DNA of 64,000 nt, taken from Ectocarpus siliculosus. Taxonomy: Eukaryota > Sar > Phaeophyceae > Ectocarpales > Ectocarpaceae. Location of the stretch: positions 2,133,183 to 2,197,182 of the forward strand of contig FN649747.1 of NCBI GenBank assembly GCA_000310025.1, given 5' to 3'. Of this stretch, positions 46,033 through 58,000 are shown piece after piece; position 1 is the first letter of the stretch; each line of letters begins with the position of its first letter. The notes beneath the pieces were generated by a model. The model was not told the origin of the DNA, did not search any database, and saw nothing but the letters and a program-made list of their open reading frames with translations. The position numbers and the translations under genes were made by a program.

Positions 46033-49000
46033 TTAGCTCCAGCCACCTGCCCTACCGTGTCGCCATTCCGACACCCTCCGCCCAGACGCATGCGCCTCGG
46101 GTGGCACAGGAGGTGCTGAAGAGGAAGAAGGGCCATCCGTCCGCCACTCATACGACCTCTGCTGCTGCCGTTGTTGTGGCCAGCTTCTCACTATTCTCGC
46201 TTCCCGATCTCGCCCATCCTCTCGATACATCATCCCGGGCCTTGCCGCAGAGGCTGGGCCACGGGGAGGAGAGGGATGGCGGTAAGGGGCACCGGCCAGC
46301 CGATGAGGCGGGACAGCTTCATCGTTCTGGTACCCCCTGCCGACACTCTTGCCCCACACACCCGCGTACTGCGGCATCGGCTGTCTCTCACGGCGGGCAT
46401 CCACTCCCGCCGCCGCGGCAACGCGACGGTAGGTTTCGTTGGGCCGTGCCCTCGCGGCCGAGGCACCGGGGGGCACCGCGTATTCGCGAGGAACCGCAGC
46501 AGGTACTCGGGAATAGGGGAAAGGTGGCTGTACCCCGCCGTCGTCCGCGTGGGCGTGCATCCTCCCCCTGTACGACACCGACTCGGGCGGATCGTCACGG
46601 GCTGTTTTCATGGCTGGGTAGAAGGGCACCGGTGGAGCTTCGGCGTGGATGAGATCGACGCGGTCGAACGTCCTGCAGGGAGAATGATCATTTGTGTGGA
46701 ATCAGCGCACCCGAAAGAGAAAAAAGTGGAGGTCGTGAGGGCGAGTTTCGACAAACGATACGTTGGGTGTGCAAATTTCTTGGATGCGCCGGGTGGCATT
46801 TCTTGGATGCGCCGGGTGGCGTCTTGTACTCGTGCACTGCCCCGTGGGGTGGTCGTCCCTGAAGAACAGGGACGGGGCAGCTATTGCGTGCCCATCCGTA
46901 ACAACGTCTCATTTCGTGAGGTACAAGTGTTACAATCCATTAGACTAGTCAGCCCATTAGACTAGTCAATAGTCGGCTCACTAGTCTAACGCTTTGATTT
47001 CGGCTTCTACTAAAGTTAGCCGTGGGGTTCGTGTGCCCCGACACTTTCACTTCCGAGGAGGGTGACATCCCCTTGCTACTATCCGTCCAATCTTTATTTC
47101 GCTTCACATCACTCGCCACCAACACCCTGAAGAATTTTTTTAGGGTCTCAGACGAGTCCTTCAGTCATCCACACACTGGCCGGGAGTATCCAGGGTCTCA
47201 GGATAAAAACCACGTCCAAATGCCCAGCCTGGGTCTCGAACCGACGACCAACTTCTATAGAAGCCGAGATCAACCCCTTAGACGAGTCAGCCCGTTCGAC
47301 TGGTCAGCGCTGACTATCAAGTCTAATTGATTCGGCCTCAATATCCTTCACCGTGAAGATGTGTCCTCTTTCAAAAGGTACGTCGCGGCTGTAGCAAACA
47401 CGAAACTCTGCGCGCGTCGATACTCACTTGACGAAGGCGGCGAAAACCTGCCGCTGTTCCGCTAGGCAGCTCTCGGCTCTCTCCAGTAGCTGGGTTGTAC
47501 AATCGCAATCCACGCAAGCACGAATGATACGGGTGCAGAAATACGAGGATCGGAGGGGACACGACGGGAACACAACGGCGTGAAAAGGAAAACCAGAGGG
47601 ATATCAAGGAGAGAGTACTACTTAAGTTGACTAAATGTCTGAGCCGCCTCCAAGCCCTAGCGCGTCATCACAAGCCAGACGCAAGAAAACGTCACTAAAG
47701 AGGATAATTCGCACGGACACAAAAGACACATGTACAACACATCCAAAAAGAGGGGGGAGGGGATATCCGTAAACCATGTGCGTTTGGTAGAGGAGGGGCC
47801 AAAATCACGTCTGGATGCAAAAGCATGTCTACACACGAGGGGTACACACCTGGGCACGAGTCATGGGCTTTTCGACGTGCCTGAGGATGAGACCTCTCAT
47901 ATACACGAGCTGGTCCTGAAGGGCAAACAACACCATGGAGGAACAACGGCGGTTGAACGAACAATGGCGAGTGAAATTGGAGGCATACACACTTCCGCAT
48001 CAAAAGAACAAGTGGTGCGACAGGACGAATCTCCTACGAATCATGCGTATTCAAAATCCACAACCCACGAAGTCAGACAGAGGAGAGAGAAAAAGAGATA
48101 GAGAGAGAGAGGGGAGAGAGAGAAAGCGATGAACTAACAGCACTAGCAACACTACCAAGGGTTCCCAGCCTCATTCAATTGAGCCCAACTACCCAAGCAA
48201 CTGCCTCACCTGGTCCAAGTACGCTTGTGCCCTCTCCAGCAGACTCCAGCACGGACCCATGAACCCGAATACGTCTTGCTCCAATAATTCTTCGCGCCTG
48301 TCTTCGTACGCGGCCGAGTATCTGCCCATACGGTCATCACCAACCTCGCGGCGGATATGGTAGGGGTGCTGCTGTTGTTGTTGTTGCTGCTGCTGTGGCC
48401 GCGGTGGCTGCTGGCCCGCATGCCTCGGCATGGCGACGGTTGTGCGGCGGCCGTGCGAGTTCGGGGGGATCACCGGTCGAGCTGCCGTCGGAAGGTAGCG
48501 CCGTTGGTCTGGGGTTGTCAACCAGAAGAGACGGGGAGAGAGAGAGACTACTTGAACGCGATGGCAAGCGGGGGATGATGTAGGTACATATGCATGCATG
48601 TTTTTCGACCAATGTTTTACTCGGCTTTGCCGCATCATTCCAAGGCCAGAATAAAGGGGGAATCCACCATGGCGGCATTGAAACAGCAAGTCACCAGACT
48701 TGGTTGTAAGCACCTGCTGCCGCCGCTGCGTCCGACATCATTGGTGGGACCGGACGGGGGCGTATCGGCCTGGGGCCCCACGACATCTCCCGCGCATGAG
48801 CAGCTGCGTGCCATCCTCGCCCCCCGGTGCTGGGGTGGTGCCCACGCGCTGTTGCCGCTTGTGCCGCGGAGCCAGCGGCATGGAACACCGATCCCCTTGG
48901 GGCCCTTCTAGCAACCTCTGCTCCGTCATCGCTGTCGTCCACCTGTTCGATTTGTCGTAAAAGGGGGGGGGGGGGAACGAAATTCTCAAGTTTCTCGCTA

Positions 49001-52000
49001 CTACTGCCATACTTCCAGTTTCCCCCTTCATGTGCATGATACCCCATTGAAACCGCTGTGAGAGTGTGGGTGAAGCGACAAACGGTTGAAAAAGCAGAGA
49101 AAATTGGCAATTTGCCTGTTGGAGAGTGGAGAGCTGGGGGGAAGAAACGCTGTCGGTGGCTCTCCCACGCCCGGCCATCGACCAAATGCACTCGTGCTAC
49201 ATCCACACTTGCTGCCACAATCACGCGGCATCACGCGACGTGAAACCTCAGGGCAATGAGCCAGACGAAACGAACAATCTCACGTACCTCTAGCACCTCG
49301 ACGCCCGGGGGCATATCCCTCGGCGTCCGCCTCATTTGCTCCCTGGCGGCTGCCCGCTGACGCTCGTATTCACCACCAACGTTACCATTGGCACCGGCAG
49401 GACCGTGGCTTCGCGGGGCGTGGTCCACGGCAGGAGACACGGTGCTACGCATCGGGGGAGAAACCGTGTGCTTCGGTGGCCTCACATCTTCCCGCTCCCT
49501 TAAGCGGCCCTTGGCTTCAGAGGCAGGAAGCAGAGGGACTGCGTGAGTGCTTGACTTGCGGTCAGCCGGGGGATCGTATGTCGCGGCGCTTACGCTGTCG
49601 CTGGAAGGGTTGGCCAAGCTCATGTGCTTGGCGGCCGGCCTGAATGTTGAGTTGTTCGACTCTCGGGCAGGGCGCCCAGGGCTGCCAGTAGGGAGGATGG
49701 CTTCGCGTTTTCGTGCTTCAGCCGCCTGCGTGGAACCAGAGGCCATTGTTGACACATATAGCGTACAATGCAAACGGGCGTACATGTTACCGTGTGTTTC
49801 AGCCCTCGTGTGTTTCTCCGACGATATTTCAAAGGCTCTACCACGAGGGGTCCAATTACCGCACATGGTACACAGGAGAAACTGCTCTCTATAGACCAGG
49901 GGTACGTGAAGGCCTGTCCGTCTATAACATCCGTCTACAACGGATGTCGAACCTCCGGCAACAAGCCTTCCTACCGGCGGGAAACGATCTCCCTGCAGCC
50001 GACAAACAAAATAAGTGTTCGGCCTAGAGCAGGATGTGTGTTTTGTGTTCGTCTTATTTATTAAGGCGACAGTCGCCCAATTTTTCGAGGTGAGACGTAC
50101 TATACTTTTCAGTGTATGTAAAGCACTACAATTTTCAGTTAATTTTTTTACAACAACCACAGGAGGGGGAGCACCAGGGCTTTTGTCTTCATATTTTTCG
50201 TGCCCCACCTTCCTCCTGCTGTGCGTGCTGAATTTTTATTTTTATCGCGAGAGGGGTCCAGCCGTCCCTCTCCCTCGTCAACGGTGCTACCGTCGATGTT
50301 TGGTACTCGCGAGCGCTTTTTCAGCTGAACCTCGCTTTTCACCAGAAAATTTTGTAATTTTTCACCCCATGCGGATTCGAACTCACGACGTTTGCGACTA
50401 GTGGGATACCACTAGTCCACCGGGGCGACCGGGTATAAGTATGCGTTTAAGAAAAAAACGGTTTTGGTCATGAGTTGAACAAGATGTCCATTGTGGGTTA
50501 TCCACTGTTGGGTGCTCACCTCCTCCCCGTAGACAACGTCCGTAAGGGGCTCCGCCGTCGCAAGGTATCTGTAGAAGAAACAAAGCACCTGTGCACGGAG
50601 AACAGGTGACGGGACAGTCCACGCAGAAGGGGTGCCGCGACAATCAGAAGCGGCCCGTCGTTAGTTGTGCCGAGGCGATCGTTTGTATCTCGAGCGTCTG
50701 GAATTAAAATGATATGTTCATCTGCGTTTATGTGGGCCTTCATGAACAGATCGAGCTACGGATGGGCCCGTTCCATTGAGACGTATGATTGTGCCCTGAA
50801 AGGAAGCATGCATACCTGCGTCGGGCTTTTGCCAGAGACCTGCTTGCTGACGTCGGCAAGGTCGATGAAATCCTCGCGGTCCATGTCCATCCCTTCTCGA
50901 GCCCACCCGTGCAGCCGCCTGTCCCGGTTGTAATCCTTTGCGAGGGCTTGCTCCAGTGTTCTCACCTTCCGGCACATCACATGGGGGGGGCACGCATGAG
51001 ATACGAAAAGACATCTGCTCGGCTGTCCGTACAGCTATTCGCCGTATGCAAGAATTTCAGGCACAAGGACAAATGACGCTTGCGCCTCGAACGATTGTGG
51101 CATGCATACCAAGTGGCACAACGACGTTGCCCCTTCTTTACAACGCCAAAGCGACGGTGGTAGATAGCAAGGGGGCGGTGGGTTTCCCTCCATACCTGTT
51201 GGAGGGTCCAAGGTTGAATGCTCTCCGGCGATGCCTCGTCGCCTACGAGAATTTTTAGGGCCGGGTCGAAGTCGTCCAGGGTGCACCTGGCCTTGACCAA
51301 GGCAGCCAGGGCCTCTTCCTCACACTGGCGAAGGAGGGACAACGCCGAAAGCCGAAATGAACCCTGTGTCAGTACAACCATTTCCTCTCTATTGTTTGTC
51401 CAGGCACTGCCGCAATCGCTTCTAATGATGTTACCTGCATCCACGCGGCGTGTGTTTTTCCTATTGCTGACACAGGTTCCGTAATATCCAATCATCTCGT
51501 GGCGGTTCTACGTCGCACAACGGGTCAGAAATGTTCATGACAAAACACTCTCATGTGTGGCTGGGTGAGCATCTTGTGAAGCTCAACCATCAATCGCTCA
51601 CCTGCACCCGTTGAATGGCAGACATGGGGACCTCCGTCTGGGCCATTTCCGAGCAGCCGACTCGCGCAACGCCGCGGGCGTTGCTGCCTGCGTTGCGGCC
51701 GGCGGTGACCGCCCAGACAGCGTAGCTGCTGGCAACGCTGGACTTGTCTCCCGGGGTCCCGCCCTTGTCACCCTCGCCGCCGAGGCGCACGTGGATGGCC
51801 ACGCCTGGGCGAGACTGTTTCGCCTGGACCGCCTTCTTCGCTGCCTCGAGGTACGAGGACAGCATTCCGCGGGAGTGTGGATCCCAGTCACGAATGCTTC
51901 GCCAGACCTGCCCACCAGCCAACCAGAGTTAGGTTCGAGGTGTTTTCAACAAGGGACAACACCCAGCGAGCATAGAGAGGTCTATCCGTCGGGAAATGAT

Positions 52001-55000
52001 TATCCGGGATCTGGAAGAAGGCAAAATCCAGCAGCGGGTTGAGGTAATCGTCGTCTTGCTTTGTAGCTCTTATGGGACGGAACTTCATAGAAACAACGAT
52101 GAAGCACTATTTCACTGAAACATCTGAGGAGCAACAGCAGTGGGGGCAGTGGAAGTGATAGTTTACCCGGTTACACAAAGAATACATAGAAAGAAGCACA
52201 AGAAAGTGAAATACCACGGGTTCTTGCAAGCAAGCCTCCGGGGAGAACGAGGCACTCGAGATGCTACTCACCATCTTGGCGCCGGTCCCCGCGGCGGTAG
52301 GCGCAGCGGCCTGCCTTTCGCCTGCTGGTAGCAGGTCCGGAATATCAGCCTGGTAGCCGTCGCCGACAAGAGTACGTTGGGGAGGGTAGTCGGATTCCTC
52401 CACGGCGGTCTTAGCCGGTCGGCCCCTCTTTCTCTTCCCCGCAATTGACAGTCGGCGCTTTACTGATGAGGCGGGGCCTTCCTCAGAACCCGGCGGCGAT
52501 GGCGTCGCCCCGGGAGGAGTCCCTTCTGCCGCTCCCGCGGAAGCGGTGCGCACGCGATTGGGGCGGCGGTCCTTGCCAGTGACCCCGGAGTCGGCAGCAG
52601 TGGGAGGTAGGGATTGATCGGTATTTTCTGAATCCAGGCGAGCCGACAACGAAGGATTGCCTTCGACGGGAGGCATGGCCAGGCGACGCGGTCGCTTCGC
52701 ATGAGTTGTGCTGCGAGGCGACAGACGCGAGTTTAGGGTAGGCGGCGTACCAGAAACAGGGGAGGAAGAAGAGCCGGAAGCGCGTCTCTTGACCCCCTTC
52801 CCGTCATCGTCATCATCATCATCATTCGCCAGGAGCGGCTTCTTACGTCGAGCCGATTTCCTGGGCGGCGCGCCGAAGGGTTGTTGGTCCTTGCCTGTTG
52901 AGTCGCTGTCGTTGTCGTCGTCGTCGTCGTCACCGCTCTCTTCGTCCTCTTGTTTCCACTCCATGTCGTCAGACTTAGCAGGGTGGTCGGGACCGCTGTC
53001 ACTGCCACTCTCGCTCCACTCTCCTTCCGATTCAGTGTCGCGCACAGATGCAGCAGCGGCAGCAGCAACATCGCCGCCGGTCCTGCTGGTCCCGGCATCA
53101 GAAACCGTCCTCGTTGACACTCTTGTTCTTCGGTTCGGCAGCAACCAACCGTTGCTGCTCTGCGTCACGGACTTGCCGCTCCTGGCGGCAGCGGTTCCTT
53201 CGACCAGCCTTGACGCGCGCGTGGAGGTTTCCGCGTGCCTGGCTCTCGCACGCTTTACAATGGCATCAGTGGGCTCCACGGGGATGAAGTCGCCCGACGA
53301 AGCATCGAAGGCGTGGGTAAGGCGCGGCCCCATGTTTTGTTTCGGCTCGGTGGCGCGTTCGGCGGCTGTAGTCGCCACTGACAGCGTAATGGGCTTGGCG
53401 ATTGCACGAACGTCGAGATCCTCCCTTTTTGTAGTGAGGAATACTTCGTTTTTCATCTCCATTTCCTCGCGCGACTCGTTGGTGCTGTCGGGTTCCTCTT
53501 CACCTGCGAAAGCACGACGAGCCGCCTGGAGCCGGGCGAAGGCATCTTCAGGGAGATCTGACGAGTGCACCAGCCAACGCGCGTGGAACTTGAATAGGCC
53601 CGTAAAGGTGTCTTCCCACATGGAGAGCACCTGCGTGGTCGAATTGAAAGCACATGACCAAACAAGCCAGGTCAACCAAACAGTGCGCGAAATCATTAGT
53701 CATGCAGTGGAGGCAATAAACACCAGGGACGCGTTGATCGCCAGGTAGAGTTAGACAAAGATTGCGAGGTCCCAAAATGTCGATCGACAGCTGTTGTCGT
53801 TGTTCGACCGACCCCCTCCTTTGATGTCCGGCCTGTTGCGGCAAACAGTGCTGTTCGCTCATCGCAAGTGCGGCGGTCTGTAAACAATGGCTCCATTGCA
53901 TTGCGGGCCAATGCCTCAAGCACCGGCCTGCCGTACATGACTCGCATTGGGCGTGGTGTCGTCATACAGCACTTGTTGAAGGGAAAGACAACACTATAGA
54001 CACCAACAATAAAATGACATTGTCCCATTCGATGTCTAAAGCCGTCCCCGACACCGCCCCTACGCAAACCCTCGCTTTCAGGAAACATTTTGCGCGTCAG
54101 AACCAGGGGCATTGCAAAAAATATCACTCACGGTTGGGGATACATGGCATAATCTGTGGTTCCGGTGGCGCACATCTATCGCCATTGGATACGGAGATTC
54201 ATGCGCCTGGCACACGTCCGAGGGAAAGAAGTGCTGCTGCATCTGCTAGCGTGGGATGTGGATAGATAAATCTTCCTTTTGTATGTTGGTGCGTCACACA
54301 TCCATGTGGCACACGTTCTTTTCCGCTCGAGGCCTACTCTCGGTTTCGGAACGTTTGTTCAAGCTACATAAATAGGATAGCTTGCGTCGCACATCAGTGG
54401 CTGGACGTGTGGGGAAAATTGGTATCGTCGAAAACCCCTCTGGCTCAGTGAATCTCTCCACAGAGCAGGCAATTCTTCGCAATGTGTATCGGCAGAAAAA
54501 GGGTGTAGCAGACCATCGCTGCGGCCATTGTGTGAGACGTACCGTGATGGTTGGGCTTGGGTTGGGTATTTGTAGAGATAGGGTATTGCAGACGATCACT
54601 TTAGTCATTGTGTTAGATGTATCATGGTTGGGCTTACATTGTTTGCAAGTCACCATGCACCAGACAATACTTGTGGGTACCTGGTGACTTGTAGCACTAG
54701 AACTGTCGCCGTGGAAGCGTGCAGTTTCCAGCACAAGGTCGAAAGCCTCACAACAGCGGCAACTTGACTGCACCCACTTTTGTTTTGTTTTCGACCGCAA
54801 CCATGTGAGTCTTTACAGCGGGGGCAGGGCAGGAGACAAGAAAGTTAACTTCGGGTCGAAGCTTAAAGCTCCCATGTGAACAACCAACCCATCTACATCG
54901 TTTATCGTTCAAAATCTAACTGCAGTTGTATCAGATCCATGTTTATGGTTTCCAAATCTTTATCTTCATTTCTTTGGACAAATGCTGACTTTTTCGACCT

Positions 55001-58000
55001 TTTGGGCAGTCTGCCTCCCGAATGAATGCGAATCAGCTGTTCGACCTTTGAGAATAGTCACAGCTTTGCCCGAGATGTATTCAGGCCGCATACTTGTTTT
55101 GCCAGGGTCCACGTTTGATTTTTTTCCAGCAGTTCAAGATGTGCAAGATTCGGCCCAAAGACCACCTCGGAGCAAATGTTGGGCCAAGATCTGTCCAAAA
55201 GCTGGTGTTGGAAAAATCTTGCGTGAAAATTGTGCATCTTGAAAAAATCAAACGTGGGCCCTGGCGAAACAAATAGGCGATCTGTAGACATCTCAGCCAA
55301 AGCTGTGACTATTCTCAAAGGTCGAACAGCTGATTCGCATTCGTTCGGGAGGCAGACTGCCCAAAAGGTCGAAAAAGCCAACACTTGTCCAAAGAAAGGA
55401 AGATAAAGATTTGGAAACCATAAACATGGGCCTCATACAAGCTCGTGTTCTTCGGTCATACTGGATGCGGCCGATTTTACGAGAAATATTTCCCTATTGT
55501 CCTACACTGCGTCGTTCACAAACGATGTATTCGGTTGTAAAGATCATTGAGCAGCCAATCATGTGCAATTCGCTGGTACACGCATGCTCGGGTGGTGAGG
55601 ACGGGTGCAGGAATGGGCACGTTTGCTTCTTGTTCGACACGCTCCCACTGCTACACATGGCTTTTGTCGTGGGAGCCTATGACTATTGTCGTTTTTCTTA
55701 GCTAGGGTTCTTAGCGTGTCGCCCAAGAATTGTCCGAGTTTCTTTTACCCCAAATGGTTCATTTTCGCGACAGCTGGGATCTTTCTGTATCCTTTCGGTT
55801 TGTTATTGTGCCTGTGATGGTTGGTTGTTCTGGGTGCCTTTTATTTCCGTTGGTAAATTCTGCTGCTCCGGAGTACATACGCTGAGTGTATGCATACGTA
55901 GAAGTATGTGCCGTTTTTCGGGTAGTTGGCCTGTGACCACGGAAAGCATCCGTGTCAGTTGGACCGGCACGGATATTGGAAGGTATGAGCCAAGACTGGC
56001 AAGGTTCATAATGTCAAGATAACATCAACAGCAACAAACAACAACAACGACAACAACGAACGGTGTTTCTACAAGCAGCACCACCACCAACGCCGGTAAC
56101 CAAATCTTCGCTCCAAAAAGACACGTAATTCTATTTAGTAATAGTAGACGATGCTCTATCGCAATGGAATTCCGGACAAGCTCGCTTTATAGTTTTCTCT
56201 ATTTACTTCATTTCTCTTTTTCTTAGGCTATAGAAATTTTTGTCCTATGTTTTTACCGCATTAACAAGCACACTTCGTAATTATTCCTGTAGATATAGTA
56301 CCAATAAAAGGATTCGCGTCAGGTCGGCGCGAGCTTTTTTTTCAACGATTTTCTGGATTTTTTTTGTTGCAAGCCCGCAGCCGCGCCGATCGATGCGAAT
56401 ATATGTGCATGCATGCCGACCTCCCGACGTCGGCCCCGGCGGTCTGCACGGACATGTGTGCACTGCTCTGCATCTCTGCTGACACCGCCACGAGCTTTTT
56501 CATCGATGCTCTAAAGAGATCCTTCTGGAGGATTTTGGCTGTAAAAAGAAGTAATTTCTGGATTTTTGGGGTTGAAAGCCCGCAGCCGATCGGATGGATG
56601 TGAATACATGTGCATGTGCCGGCGTGCCGGCCTCCTGACCTCGCTCGGCGGTCTGCACGGACAGGTGTGCACACTGCTCTGCATCTCTGCTGCCACTGCC
56701 ACGACATATGCATTGCTCGACTGCTGCTGGAAACTACATACTTGGGGCTGACTCTGTGTGTATAATAGTTCATTGAGCAGTCGGACTCAATCCTGGCCTC
56801 ATCAACAAGGACGGATTGATTGAGCGGGGTCATCAAGCCGCCGTGTTCTTCTGTTTTTCTGCACGCACACACACAGTGCAACCGCCGGAACAGTGCTTCG
56901 ATGTACGACAGGCGACGGGCCGACCGCCAGCTCAAGATGCGGTTACTCCAGGCTGAAGTGGTGGAGACTCTCCTATACGGGTGCGCCTCGCGGAGCCTAA
57001 CAGCGGAGCACTACACGAAGCTCAATGGGACCCACCGCCAGTTCCTGACACGGTGTATCGGCTGGAGCAAGCGGAAACGCTCATAGCCCCCTGTCCTATG
57101 CCCAGGCCCTCATCCAGGCCGGCTGCGAGGAAACCATCGAGGCCACCGTGTGCAAACGGAGACTGTGTTTCGCGGGCTTCGTTATGCGCATGGAGGCCAA
57201 CCGCCTCCCCAAGCGCATGTTGGTAGGAGCGATGGCGGGGGGCGTGGGATACCGGGGCGGGCAGGAGAGCGACTGGGTGTCTCGTCTAGGAGAGGACCTC
57301 GTGGCGTTCAACATGGGAGACGAAAAGGAAGGGGGGAAATGGAAAGAGAGCGCCAAGGACCCGGAGGCGTGGTACAACAAGGTCGAGGACGGGGCGGCAT
57401 GGTTCATGAGGAAATGGCACAGACAGGAGGCGGAAGCGTCCGCGAAGCGCCAGCGCGCGAAGGAAGTAGAAGCAGGGAGTACGGCCATCTCGGGACCGAA
57501 GAGAAAGAGAGTCGGGGAGGCGGCGGTGGGGGGGAAGAAACGGCAACCGGGCGCTGTTGCTGTAGAAGCGAGTAGGGCGGCCGAGGCAGCACTTGTGGCG
57601 AAATATGTACCCGGCTGATGTTGTTGCGCCCTGTTCCCCTCCCTGCTTTATGTTATACTCGTGTATGTCCTTTGTATTGCCTTCGGCCTCAGTGCTGTGC
57701 TTCTTTTTTCATGTCCTCCCTGCCTACTCTGCCTTGTTGGGTACCTTGATCTCCCTTTTGCTGTTGCTTTTGCTTTATATTCTGGCTGTCTGCCCATCTG
57801 CCGCCTCTTTTCTGTTGCCTCCATTACTTCTATGCCCTGGTGCGTAGTGCCTGATGCTGGTACGGTACCCTTTGATTGTTTTTAGGCGGGTGTGGGAAGC
57901 GTCCTCGTTTTTCCCTTTTTTTGTTTGCCTTTATTTTTGTTTGGTTTTATGTTGATCGGTTTCCTAGGGCTCCTTTTCTCGACCGGTTGGTGCGGTAGCT

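Noticed and set aside
50380-50433. Possible tRNA gene on the minus strand
   Set aside because: A- and B-box sequences are present, but the arms do not fold as a tRNA and the match continues into a SINE body that is repeated at 44543.
53696-54127. 143-codon minus-strand frame next to exon 2 of gene C
   Set aside because: It lies in intron 1 with no recognisable domain and no counterpart in genes A or B.
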